Origin: JAISGQ01 sp045604155
GTDB lineage: Bacteria > Bacillota > Clostridia > Oscillospirales > Acutalibacteraceae
Direction: 5' to 3'
Length of the DNA stretch: 36,153 bases
NCBI GenBank assembly: GCA_045604155.1
Contig: JAZUNN010000049.1
Span: 1 to 36,153, forward strand
In this document: positions 14,880 to 22,328 of the stretch, piece after piece
Position numbering within the stretch: the first letter of the stretch is position 1
Layout of the letters: every line of letters starts with the position of its first letter
Translations under genes and position numbers: made by a program
Notes under the pieces: model-generated
Databases searched by the model: none
The model's input: only the letters and a program-made list of their open reading frames with translations
Told to the model about the DNA's origin: nothing

Positions 14880-14904
14880 AATTGTTCAATTATAGTGCTA
14901 CAAT
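14876..14904 (+). promoter_or_regulatory. Promoter of the serine recombinase
   Basis: TTGAAA (14876-14881), 17-bp spacer, TACAAT (14899-14904); the -35 overlaps the stop of the 52-aa gene. Confidence 0.65.
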
Positions 14905-14950
14905 GGTTGGGACGATAATATAACATGTGTGGAATTATCTGGAGGAAATT

Positions 14951-16645
14951 ATGAGCGCTAAAAGGTGTTATATTTACACAAGAGTATCTACTGCTATGCA
15001 GGTTGACGGATTCAGCCTTGATGCACAAAAAGAAAAACTCCGCAGATACGCAGAGTTTCAGGAGATGGTTGTTGCCGGAGAATACTCTGATGCCGGCAAA
15101 TCCGGTAAAAATACTGATGGTCGTCCGGGGTTTCGACAGATGCTCAGTGATATAGAATCGGGCAAAGACAAGATTGATTACGTGCTTGTTTTTAAGCTGT
15201 CCAGATTTGGACGAAACGCAGCAGATGTATTGTGTTCTCTCCAGAGTATGCAGGATTACGGAGTTAATCTAATCTGCGTAGAAGACGGTATCGACAGCTC
15301 AAAGGACAGCGGTAAGCTGATGATTTCAGTATTGTCAGCCGTTGCAGAAATTGAGCGTGAAAATATACTTGTTCAGACAATGGAAGGTCGCCGCCAAAAG
15401 GCTCGGGAAGGAAAATGGAATGGCGGCTTTGCACCGTATGGCTATAAGCTCGAAAATGGTGAACTGCTGATAGCTGAAGATGAGGCGGAGGTTATTCGCC
15501 TCATCTTCGACAAGTTTGTCAACACAACAATGGGAGCAGCTTCAATTGCTCATTATCTAAATAACCACGGCTATGTTAAAAAGCAGCGGCAGAATAATAC
15601 ACTGGATATGTTCTCTGCTCACTTTGTGCGTATGGTTTTGGATAACCCCGTTTATTGCGGAAAGATTGCATACGGTCGAAGAAAGAACGAGAAGATATCC
15701 GGTAAAAGAAATGAATACCGTATAGTCAAGCAGGATTCATATCCTGTTTACGACGGGATTCATGAGGAAATAATATCCGAAGAAGTATGGGAGCTCGCAA
15801 GAAAAAAGCGAGAAGCTACCGGAGGCAAAACGGAAAAAATATACCACCTGGAGCGTGAACATCTTTTATCGGGATTGATAAAGTGTCCCGTTTGCGGTGC
15901 TTCGTTGTACGGTAATGTGAATCGTAAGCGTAAAAAGGATGGCACGCTGTATAAGGATTACTATTACTATGCCTGCAAACACCGCCTTGAAGTTGACGGA
16001 CATAAATGCTCTTACAGAAAGCAATGGGGACAGGAAAAGGTCAATGCTGCGGTCGAAGAGGTTATACTGAAGCTGGTGCAGAACCCGAAGTTTGAAAATG
16101 CAATCCGTGAAAAAATAGGAGCAAGAATAGATACGAGCGAGCTGGAGCAGGAGATAGAAACCTTGCGCAAAAAGCTGCGCCAGCTCAACGGAGCAAAGAA
16201 TAAGCTGGGACAGCAAATAGATTCTTTAGATGTACCTGATAAACATTATGACCGCAAGTATACGGATATGCAGGACAGACTGTATAAGCTGTATGATGAG
16301 ATTGCTGCTATTGAGGATAGCATTGAGGAAACGGAAACCAGACTATCAAATATTCAGCAGCAGAAAATTTCTGAAAAACAGGTCTACCAATTTCTGCTAT
16401 ATTTTGATAAACTATATGATAAGTTCACTGATGCAGAGAAAAAGGAATTTCTTAATTGCTTCATTGAGCGAATTGAGTTGTATGAAGATAAACTTCCTGA
16501 CGGCAGATTCTTAAAGAGCATCAGATTCCGATTCCCTGTGTTTTTTGACGGACAGGAAACGTCAGAAATCGGTTGGGACGCTGAAGCTACTGTTGAATGT
16601 GTGTGCCTGCTGAGCAGGAAAAGTCTGAATAAAACACGTATCTGA
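14951..16645 (+). CDS. Large serine recombinase (site-specific integrase)
   Basis: A 564-residue protein. The resolvase domain starts with YIYTRVSTAMQ, placing the catalytic Ser near residue 13, and SRFGRNAADVL and AEIERENILVQTMEGRRQKAREG follow. A recombinase domain is next (about 170-300), then a zinc ribbon CPVCGASLYGN with the second Cys pair CKHRL...HKC (about 312-353), then a long coiled coil (about 395-480) as in phage and transposon integrases. GGAGG precedes ATG 14951 by about 6 nt; an earlier in-frame ATG at 14927 lacks it. It inserts or excises DNA between attP and attB. No att pair was found in the window. The CPBP gene starts 18 nt later. Confidence 0.93.
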   Translation: MSAKRCYIYTRVSTAMQVDGFSLDAQKEKLRRYAEFQEMVVAGEYSDAGKSGKNTDGRPGFRQMLSDIESGKDKIDYVLVFKLSRFGRNAADVLCSLQSMQDYGVNLICVEDGIDSSKDSGKLMISVLSAVAEIERENILVQTMEGRRQKAREGKWNGGFAPYGYKLENGELLIAEDEAEVIRLIFDKFVNTTMGAASIAHYLNNHGYVKKQRQNNTLDMFSAHFVRMVLDNPVYCGKIAYGRRKNEKISGKRNEYRIVKQDSYPVYDGIHEEIISEEVWELARKKREATGGKTEKIYHLEREHLLSGLIKCPVCGASLYGNVNRKRKKDGTLYKDYYYYACKHRLEVDGHKCSYRKQWGQEKVNAAVEEVILKLVQNPKFENAIREKIGARIDTSELEQEIETLRKKLRQLNGAKNKLGQQIDSLDVPDKHYDRKYTDMQDRLYKLYDEIAAIEDSIEETETRLSNIQQQKISEKQVYQFLLYFDKLYDKFTDAEKKEFLNCFIERIELYEDKLPDGRFLKSIRFRFPVFFDGQETSEIGWDAEATVECVCLLSRKSLNKTRI

Positions 16646-16663
16646 TTGTGCAGAGGTATTGCG

Positions 16664-17425
16664 ATGAGAAAAATATTGTGCAGCAAGAAATATTCCGGAA
16701 TACTCTGGGCGGTGGTCATTGCAGGTGTATTTGTCATGGTATCCCTTCTGGGGATGCAGTTTTTTCAGGGTACCGACTGGTACATCTTCAGCAGTGCATT
16801 AAGAATTATCTTTGGATTTATTATTTTGTTTGTTATAAGAAAAATATATAAAAAAACAAGCAGAGAGGTATTGAGCCCGAAGAAAAGCTCGGCCGCACTG
16901 ATAGCAGGCAGCGGATTTATTGTTTACTTCATATTTTATTTACTGGTCTGGAGTTCAGGAATAAAAGCAGTAACAGAAATGACCATCGGTCTTCTTTTTT
17001 CAAGAATAATACTGCAGCAGGCAGCAACGGGCTTTTATGAAGAGCTCAATTATCGTGTCCTGATTCTTGAAGGGTATTTTTACGGAAACAAAAACGTCAG
17101 CAGCAAATTGGTATATGCCTTTGCAAGCTTTCTTCTGTTTGGTTCCGTACACGTTGTAACCGGATGGAGTTTATACACTTTTCTTCAGACAGGTACGATA
17201 GGTTTTGCATTTGCAGTTATGTACATGAAGTCAGGAAATATATTGATACCTATGATTCTCCATTTTGTATATGATATCTTTGCAAATCTTACAAGTTACA
17301 TTGAATGGAATAATTCTCCCTTGTTTGTAAGTCTGAACTCGTTATTTGAAATACCGCTTATTATCATGTTTGTTCTTTCTATTTTAATTCTCCTGAAAAA
17401 AGAAAAGCCAGATACAAGCCTATGA
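16664..17425 (+). CDS. CPBP-family intramembrane protease
   Basis: A 253-residue integral membrane protein with about seven hydrophobic segments. The three CPBP (ABI/CAAX) motifs are EELNYR near residue 125 (glutamate pair and Arg), FGSVHVV near 161 (catalytic His) and HFVYDIFAN near 199. Family members include glutamic proteases (Rce1-like) and proteins for bacteriocin self-immunity. ATG 16664 has AGAGGT 7 nt ahead; an in-frame TTG at 16646 is less likely. It lies 18 nt downstream of the serine recombinase and 7 nt upstream of the cupin, so it may be mobile-element cargo. The substrate is unknown. Confidence 0.88.
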   Translation: MRKILCSKKYSGILWAVVIAGVFVMVSLLGMQFFQGTDWYIFSSALRIIFGFIILFVIRKIYKKTSREVLSPKKSSAALIAGSGFIVYFIFYLLVWSSGIKAVTEMTIGLLFSRIILQQAATGFYEELNYRVLILEGYFYGNKNVSSKLVYAFASFLLFGSVHVVTGWSLYTFLQTGTIGFAFAVMYMKSGNILIPMILHFVYDIFANLTSYIEWNNSPLFVSLNSLFEIPLIIMFVLSILILLKKEKPDTSL

Positions 17426-17432
17426 GGTTGCT

Positions 17433-17798
17433 ATGGAATTTATAAGTAAAAACCAAATTTCAGAATTTTTAAATCCCGGGGTTGTTTCAAGACAGCTTCT
17501 CAACCCCGATAATTCAAAAAGCGAAAGAGTCACTGTCACCGAAGTGCACCTTGAAGTCGGTGCTGTGCAGCCGAGGCATATCCATGAATTTTCCGAGCAG
17601 ATATGGTATGCACTGAAAGGGAATGGAAAGCTTCTGCTTGCAGACGACAATGAAATGGAGTTTTCTGCAGGAAATGTGGTCAGGTTTGCCGACAACGATG
17701 TGCATGGGCTAAGAAATGACGGCAACACTGAATTTGTGTACATTTCCGTCACATCGCCGCCTGTTGATTTCGGCTGTGCATATAACAACAGAAGATGA
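17433..17798 (+). CDS. Small single-domain cupin
   Basis: A 121-residue protein with a cupin beta-barrel: VTVTEVHLEVGAVQPRHIHEFSEQIWYALKGNGKL carries the metal-binding His-x-His and Glu/Gln positions (RHIHEFSEQ), and FSAGNVVRFADNDVHGLRNDG carries the second motif with His. No signal peptide and no attached HTH, so it is more likely a small enzyme or a sensor than a full regulator. It starts 7 nt after the CPBP gene and ends directly before a strong terminator, as last gene of that transcript. The specific reaction cannot be inferred. Confidence 0.85.
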   Translation: MEFISKNQISEFLNPGVVSRQLLNPDNSKSERVTVTEVHLEVGAVQPRHIHEFSEQIWYALKGNGKLLLADDNEMEFSAGNVVRFADNDVHGLRNDGNTEFVYISVTSPPVDFGCAYNNRR

Positions 17799-17800
17799 AA

Positions 17801-17831
17801 GGAAGCCGCTTGAAATGCGGCTTCCTTTTTC
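17801..17831 (+). terminator. Intrinsic terminator after the cupin gene
   Basis: Perfect GGAAGCCGC/GCGGCTTCC (17801-17809 with 17817-17825), followed by TTTTT. Confidence 0.9.
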
Positions 17832-17860
17832 ATTTCTCCCTGTTTATACAATCCATTTCG

Positions 17861-17931
17861 GGCAACTCATGTACAGCCTGCGGCAAGTCATGCTGCAGGC
17901 TGTTGAAAGGCTGAAAACTGCGTGATAAACT
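17861..17931 (+). promoter_or_regulatory. LytTR-type direct repeats and promoter of the ABC operon
   Basis: Direct repeats GGCAACTCATG (17861-17871) and GGCAAGTCATG (17882-17892) differ at one base and lie 21 bp apart, two helical turns, as in LytTR-bound promoters. Downstream are TTGAAA (17903-17908), 17 bp and TAAACT (17926-17931). The LytTR regulator encoded in the same operon probably binds here. Confidence 0.7.
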
Positions 17932-17961
17932 CAGCCCGTAATCACAGAGGAGGCGGATGAA

Positions 17962-18810
17962 ATGTACTCAATAAAAACAGAAAATGTCACCAAAAGCTTC
18001 GGCTCAAGAGAAATTCTCTGCGGTATTGATCTTAATATTGAAAAAGGTGAAATATTCGGTCTGCTCGGTCCTTCTGGGGCAGGAAAAACAACGCTGATAA
18101 AGATTCTCACAGGACAGATGAGAACATACGGCGGCAATGCTCTTGTTTTCGGCAGAGAAGCTTCAGAAATGATCGGTGCTGATCATGGACGCATCGGAAT
18201 AATGATGGACAATTTCGGTGTGTACGAAAGAATGTCCTGCAGAGAAAATCTCAGGCTCTTTGCAAAAATATACGGCATCTCAAAGAGCGATGCCGACAGG
18301 GCACTGGTTGAAGTCGGACTTGAGTCTGCTGCAAGGACTGCGACAAAAGCTCTTTCAAAGGGTATGAGAAATCGTCTGCTGCTTGCCCGTGCTTTTATGA
18401 CAAAGCCTGACATCCTTTTTCTTGACGAGCCCACAAGCGGTCTTGATCCCGTTATGACTAAGGCTATCCATAAAATGATAGTCGCCAGAAAAAATGAAGG
18501 CTGTACCGTTTTTCTCACTACTCACAACATGGCTGAAGCCGCTGAACTCTGCGACCATACCGCACTGCTCAATAACGGTGTCATAGTTGAAAGCGGCGAA
18601 CCCTCGGAAATATGCCGCAGATATGACAGACTCGGAAAACTCAATGTTCGTCTTAAGGACGGCAGCGAGGCTATATATGAAAACATCCCCTCTTCTGCGG
18701 AGAAAATAGCAAATTTCATTTCTGAGGGAATGCTTGAAACCATTCATTCCACCGAACCGGATCTTGAAACAGTTTTTATGGAACTGACCGGCAGAGGCTT
18801 TGCCGACTGA
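17962..18810 (+). CDS. ABC transporter ATP-binding protein
   Basis: A 282-residue nucleotide-binding subunit. Walker A is GPSGAGKTT, the signature is a degenerate LSKGMRNR (instead of LSGGQ), Walker B is DILFLDEPTSGLD, followed by an H-loop in FLTTHNMAEA. A C-terminal 60-residue extension ends LETVFMELTGRGFAD, as in drug or bacteriocin-type exporters. AGGAGG lies upstream of ATG 17962. The next gene, 14 nt away, supplies the membrane subunit. The operon also carries LytTR and DUF3021 genes, suggesting export under autoregulation; the substrate is unknown. Confidence 0.93.
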   Translation: MYSIKTENVTKSFGSREILCGIDLNIEKGEIFGLLGPSGAGKTTLIKILTGQMRTYGGNALVFGREASEMIGADHGRIGIMMDNFGVYERMSCRENLRLFAKIYGISKSDADRALVEVGLESAARTATKALSKGMRNRLLLARAFMTKPDILFLDEPTSGLDPVMTKAIHKMIVARKNEGCTVFLTTHNMAEAAELCDHTALLNNGVIVESGEPSEICRRYDRLGKLNVRLKDGSEAIYENIPSSAEKIANFISEGMLETIHSTEPDLETVFMELTGRGFAD

Positions 18811-18824
18811 GAGGAGATAACAAA

Positions 18825-19517
18825 ATGAAAAACATTTCTGCTGTATTTATAAAACAGCTTAAGGACACTGTCAGAAACAAGACCGTTCTTATTCAGTTTC
18901 TTATGTTTCCCCTGATGACCATTATCATGGAAAATACCATAAAGCTTGAAAATATGCCCGATAATTTCTTTTCAGAGCTTTATGCAGTCATGTATGTGGG
19001 TATGGCTCCGCTGACGGCTATGTCTGCTATAATCGCCGAGGAAAAGGAGAAAAACACCCTTCGTGTCCTGCTTATGGCCAATGTAAAGCCCCATGAATAT
19101 ATGCTGGGTGTGGGCAGCTATGTATGGCTTCTGTGCATGGCCGGAGCTCTGGTTATTGGTCTTTGCACCGATTATTCCATTTCTGCTTTTGCGAGCTATA
19201 TGCTCTCAATGGCTGCGGGTTTTGTGATTTCCATTCTTATCGGTTCCTCCATAGGTCTGCTTTCTCCCGGTCAGATGGCGGCAACTTCTGTAAGCATTCC
19301 CCTTATGTCATTGTTCTCTTTTCTTCCCATGATTGCCATGTTCAACAGCACAATAGAAAAAATTGCAGAATTCTGCTACACATATCAGATCAGACTCTTC
19401 CTCTCTCAGCCCGATGGTGATATAATGAGTCTGGCAGGAATAATCGTCCTCGCCTGCAGCTTTGCTGCGGCTGTAATTACCTTTATCATTGCATACAAAA
19501 GAAACGGACTTGAGTGA
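18825..19517 (+). CDS. ABC transporter permease (ABC-2 type)
   Basis: A 230-residue membrane protein with about six hydrophobic segments in the ABC-2 pattern. It starts FIKQLKDTVRNKTVLIQFLMFP, contains MTIIMENTIKLENMPDNFFS, then AIIAEEKEKNTLRVLLMANVKP (the conserved EREKGT-like coupling helix) and hydrophobic helices up to its C-terminus. It probably forms a dimer with the upstream ATPase. The next gene starts one base after the TGA, so the four genes of the operon form one tightly coupled unit. The substrate is not predictable. Confidence 0.88.
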   Translation: MKNISAVFIKQLKDTVRNKTVLIQFLMFPLMTIIMENTIKLENMPDNFFSELYAVMYVGMAPLTAMSAIIAEEKEKNTLRVLLMANVKPHEYMLGVGSYVWLLCMAGALVIGLCTDYSISAFASYMLSMAAGFVISILIGSSIGLLSPGQMAATSVSIPLMSLFSFLPMIAMFNSTIEKIAEFCYTYQIRLFLSQPDGDIMSLAGIIVLACSFAAAVITFIIAYKRNGLE

Positions 19518-19518
19518 T

Positions 19519-19959
19519 ATGAAAATTACCATTGATCTTATCCCGGATAAAACCGACACAGAAATAACCGTGTCCTGCGGCTCCCTTACCCCTGAAATCG
19601 AAAAACTGCTTGCCACTCTTCGTATTCTCGACCGTCAGCTGACGGTCAGGTATGAGGATTCGGTTCACCTGCTTGACCTCAACAATATAATCTATATCGA
19701 AGCCGTGGAGCGAAGCACTTTTGTTTATACCGCAGACAGGGTCTATGAGTCGGATTTCCGACTTTATGAGCTGGAGCAGCAGCTTGCCGACAGCGGATTT
19801 TTCCGCATAAGCAAATCCTGCCTTGTGCGGCTCAAGAAGATAAAAAGTCTTAAATCGGACATTGACCGCAAAATCCGTATCACTATGGAAAACGGCGAGC
19901 AGCTTATTGCGTCAAGAATGTATGCAGATGAATTGAGAAAGAAGTTAGGAGTGAAATGA
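19519..19959 (+). CDS. LytTR-domain DNA-binding regulator (no receiver domain)
   Basis: A 146-residue protein. Residues 1-45 form a short N-terminal segment with LTPEIEKLLATLRIL, and the rest is the LytTR fold: YEDSVHLLDLNNIIYIEAVERSTFVYT, YELEQQLADSGFFRISKSCLVRLKKIKSL and MENGEQLIASRMYADELRKKL. This size without a receiver is typical of LytTR proteins paired with DUF3021. ATG 19519 directly follows the permease stop. It probably controls its own operon through the 21-bp-spaced repeats at 17861-17892, with the membrane protein DUF3021 as partner or antagonist. Confidence 0.92.
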   Translation: MKITIDLIPDKTDTEITVSCGSLTPEIEKLLATLRILDRQLTVRYEDSVHLLDLNNIIYIEAVERSTFVYTADRVYESDFRLYELEQQLADSGFFRISKSCLVRLKKIKSLKSDIDRKIRITMENGEQLIASRMYADELRKKLGVK

Positions 19960-20432
19960 CCATGGAAAAGAAGAAAACTGTTTTTGATTATGCCGCACAG
20001 ATTCTGATGATATTCGGTCTTATGGTGCTTTTCCTTTCCGTATGCAGTTATTTTGCCGGTGACGACGGCAAAAATCATTCCACTCTTTTCTCCCTCGGCG
20101 CTGAGGGTATGTCCATGGCTTCCCTTGTTCAGATGCTGGGACTGTCTGTGCTTACAACTTTCATCCGTGCCCTTTTTCTTTCGGACAGAATACTGAAAAA
20201 ATTATCGGCAACTGCAAGAACAATCGGAATGATCATAAGCTGTATTGCTGTGATTATTGTGTTTGTAATTCTGTTTGACTGGTTTCCTTCGGACAATGTC
20301 CTTGCATGGATTCTTTTTGCTCTGTCCTTTGGTGTTTGCTTTACTCTGAGCCTGTGCATCACAATTTCAAGGCAGAAAAAAGAAAATGAAGCAATGGCAA
20401 AGGCTCTTGAAAGACTTAAAAACGAAGATTAA
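19956..20432 (+). CDS. DUF3021 membrane protein
   Basis: A 158-residue protein with about four hydrophobic segments (QILMIFGLMVLFLSV, LVQMLGLSVLTTFIRALF, GMIISCIAVIIVFVILF, WILFALSFGVCFTLSLCI) and a charged C-terminal helix. This matches DUF3021, the usual partner of stand-alone LytTR regulators in Firmicutes and probably a membrane anchor or sensor that holds the regulator inactive. ATG 19956 overlaps the LytTR stop (ATGA); a second ATG at 19962 is also possible. It is the last gene before a bidirectional terminator. Confidence 0.9.
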   Translation: MTMEKKKTVFDYAAQILMIFGLMVLFLSVCSYFAGDDGKNHSTLFSLGAEGMSMASLVQMLGLSVLTTFIRALFLSDRILKKLSATARTIGMIISCIAVIIVFVILFDWFPSDNVLAWILFALSFGVCFTLSLCITISRQKKENEAMAKALERLKNED

Positions 20433-20433
20433 A

Positions 20434-20470
20434 AATAACAGCCGCATTTTAAGCGGCTGTTATTTATTTT
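20434..20470. terminator. Bidirectional terminator between convergent operons
   Basis: Perfect 12-bp AATAACAGCCGC/GCGGCTGTTATT (20434-20445 with 20453-20464), T-rich on the plus side and AT-rich on minus. It overlaps the stop of the minus-strand membrane gene. Confidence 0.85.
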
Positions 20471-20931
20471 ATCTCTTTATAATGATTCCAGTGAATTCCG
20501 ATGTGGCCTATTCCGAGAATAACACAGCCTATGAGCATCCAGATAACTTTTCCGTATATTCCAAGAAGAAAGAAGGCTATTACGGGCAATGTTGCTCCTG
20601 CAACAGGTATGCCCAGCAGGCTGCTGTAAAAGTGGCTTAGAGTCTTTTCGCTTCTGAAATATCTTATCCACCATATTTCATACAGCACCATAAACGCAAA
20701 GGCGGCGATGAGCCACAATGTCCACTGCGACCACGGACGGAGATTGAAATCCGAAAAGCACAGTGCACAGCATACGGTTATTCCCTCTCCCGCACGTTCA
20801 AAAAATGCAAGGACTTTATTTTCATTTTCTGCACTGTAGCCTTTCGGCTGATTTTTTGTCCATATGATATTGGGTATGAAAAGCATAAGCAAAAACACAA
20901 GTCCCACATAAGAAAAACCAAAATGACCCAT
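20464..20931 (-). CDS. Predicted membrane protein co-transcribed with padR
   Basis: A 155-residue protein with about four hydrophobic segments (SYVGLVFLLMLFIPNIIW, WTLWLIAAFAFMVLYEIWW, LLGIPVAGATLPVIAFFLLG, MLIGCVILGIGHIGIHW) and a conserved-looking WTKNQPKGY near the start. Its ATG overlaps the padR stop in TAATG, so it is coupled to PadR. I recall similar short membrane proteins beside PadR regulators in Clostridia but cannot name a family. PadR systems often regulate export or envelope genes; its role is unknown. Confidence 0.75.
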   Translation of the reverse strand: MGHFGFSYVGLVFLLMLFIPNIIWTKNQPKGYSAENENKVLAFFERAGEGITVCCALCFSDFNLRPWSQWTLWLIAAFAFMVLYEIWWIRYFRSEKTLSHFYSSLLGIPVAGATLPVIAFFLLGIYGKVIWMLIGCVILGIGHIGIHWNHYKEIK

Positions 20932-21473
20932 TATTTCCCCTCCCTGAGCATTGCTTTAGCCTCACTGCACCATTCAAGGTATGCATTATATGTCTTTATT
21001 CCGAATTTCACCGTGAGAAGATAGTATTTATGGGTATCGTCATCCATGTGTCTGCTGAGAATCTCCTCTGCACCCAGAAGATACGGAAGCTTTTGTCTGA
21101 TTTTCTCCTCAAAAGCTTCAATATGTGTTGTTGTCTGCTCTGCTCCGCACTCCCTGCCAAAAAACAGCTTGAGAAGCGTTTCATAGCGCAGTTCGTCCTT
21201 TTCAACGGGATTTCTGAGCCAGCTTTTCAGATATTCTCTCCCCTCGTCGGTAATTGAGTAAATTATCTTTGATCTTCCGTTTTCCGCTCCGTCACGTTTT
21301 GTTGCAAGGTTGCGGGAAACAAGTTCACCGAGGGCCGGATATATGCTGCCGAAGCTTGCTCCCCAGAAATATTCGAGGGATTTGTCCATGCGCTTTTTTA
21401 TCTCGTAGCCTGTCAGGTCTTCATGGCTGAGCAGACCGAGAATCACACAGTCAATTTTCTTTCCCAGTGCCAT
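20931..21473 (-). CDS. PadR-family transcriptional regulator
   Basis: A 180-residue PadR protein. The winged-helix part begins KKIDCVILGLLSHEDLTGYEIKKRMDKSLEYFWGASFGSIYPAL and contains YSITDEGREYLKSWL; a C-terminal helical dimer domain with EAFEEKIRQKLPYLLGAEEILSRHM follows. ATG 21473 has AAGAAGG 7 nt ahead; an open frame further upstream lacks a ribosome site. It sits directly under a double palindromic operator (21489-21531), so it probably represses itself and the membrane gene. Family members bind small molecules at the dimer interface; the inducer here is unknown. Confidence 0.92.
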   Translation of the reverse strand: MALGKKIDCVILGLLSHEDLTGYEIKKRMDKSLEYFWGASFGSIYPALGELVSRNLATKRDGAENGRSKIIYSITDEGREYLKSWLRNPVEKDELRYETLLKLFFGRECGAEQTTTHIEAFEEKIRQKLPYLLGAEEILSRHMDDDTHKYYLLTVKFGIKTYNAYLEWCSEAKAMLREGK

Positions 21474-21488
21474 ATCAATGCCTTCTTT

Positions 21489-21538
21489 ATATATCAGTAT
21501 GATATATAAAGAATATATCATACTGATATATTTGTCAA
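21489..21538 (-). promoter_or_regulatory. Promoter and double palindromic PadR operator
   Basis: Two 19-bp arms (21489-21507 and 21513-21531) are perfect inverted copies around a 5-bp spacer. Each arm is itself palindromic: ATATATCA-GTA-TGATATAT and ATATATCA-TAC-TGATATAT. On minus, TTGACA (21533-21538) and TATTCT (21510-21515) with a 17-bp spacer are covered by the right arm, so a bound repressor would block RNA polymerase. Confidence 0.85.
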
Positions 21539-21542
21539 GTGC

Positions 21543-21579
21543 AAAACAACTGCAGGCCATAATTACCTGCAGTTGTTTT
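21543..21579 (-). terminator. Terminator of the transglutaminase-like operon
   Basis: Perfect 14-bp AAAACAACTGCAGG/CCTGCAGTTGTTTT (21543-21556 with 21566-21579). It lies directly downstream of the minus-strand gene ending at 21580 and isolates it from padR. Confidence 0.85.
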
Positions 21580-22281
21580 TTATCTGTTTCTTATTTTGCG
21601 GACATTTCGGTTCATTATCTTGCGTCCGTAATGAACATAGGCAAAGTTCTTCATCCTGCCCCACGATTGCTTATGCTCTGCGAAAAATTCGTCGGGGCTG
21701 TCAAACACTCCGTAGTCGTGGACTACGGCAACACTCTGCACATAGGTGCTCTCGCCTTTCCAGTCGATGGAGTGAGTTGCGATATCCTCGACTGCGATGG
21801 CACAGCGGCGAAACTCGCCCTTCTCATTGCTGTATCTCTTCTTGACAGCGTCGAAGTATTTCCTGTCGGTGATAACTCCCTCAAGAGCCAGCCACTGACC
21901 GTCATACAGCACCTCTGCCCATGTGTGGACGATAGTTGCAGGTGCCAGCACGCTTATTATGCCCGAGGTTGCACCTTTCTGAAAATCCTTTGCAACATCA
22001 AATGCGTGAAGTCTGCAGGGGATTTCCACGCTTCTGAGAAGTGCCATCAGAAGGGTTGCTTTGGTGTTGCATTGACCGTATCCGTCGGACAGCACCTGCT
22101 CCGCCGTGAGGGTATCGCTTGTGTTGTAGCCGAACAGTATATCGTTCTGTACATAATCATAAACCGCACCGATGCGGTCATACTCAGGCAGTTCTCGCCA
22201 GCCTTTTGAATCTATGAGCTCCTTGACCCGCGGCGAGCTGAAATTGAGCATTGCGGTTTCCTTTAAGTATCTTTCATTCAT
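21580..22281 (-). CDS. Transglutaminase-like cysteine protease-fold protein
   Basis: A 233-residue soluble protein. The transglutaminase-core motifs are DGYGQCNTKATLLMALLRSV (nucleophilic Cys), IVHTWAEVLYDGQWLAL (catalytic His) and the downstream EGVITD, which provides Asp or Glu. ATG 22281 has AAAGGAGG 7 nt ahead; the frame is open further upstream. It is the last gene of a minus-strand unit after AraC, and the preceding hairpin (22291-22326) overlaps its ribosome site. A role in protein or peptide amide chemistry is family-based; the substrate is unknown. Confidence 0.82.
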   Translation of the reverse strand: MNERYLKETAMLNFSSPRVKELIDSKGWRELPEYDRIGAVYDYVQNDILFGYNTSDTLTAEQVLSDGYGQCNTKATLLMALLRSVEIPCRLHAFDVAKDFQKGATSGIISVLAPATIVHTWAEVLYDGQWLALEGVITDRKYFDAVKKRYSNEKGEFRRCAIAVEDIATHSIDWKGESTYVQSVAVVHDYGVFDSPDEFFAEHKQSWGRMKNFAYVHYGRKIMNRNVRKIRNR

Positions 22282-22290
22282 TGTGACTCC

Positions 22291-22326
22291 TCCTTTGCTG
22301 TGCCTAAAGCATATCACAGCAAAGGA
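22291..22326 (-). promoter_or_regulatory. Hairpin over the ribosome site of the transglutaminase-like gene
   Basis: Perfect 12-bp inverted repeat (22291-22302 with 22315-22326, arm TCCTTTGCTGTG), loop 12 nt. Its downstream arm in the RNA contains the 5' half of the AAAGGAGG site, so it may limit translation or partly terminate transcription from AraC. Confidence 0.6.
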
Positions 22327-22328
22327 TT

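Noticed and set aside
10200..17850. att sites for the putative mobile element
   Set aside because: I looked for direct repeats around the ends of this island but found no convincing pair; boundaries stay undefined.
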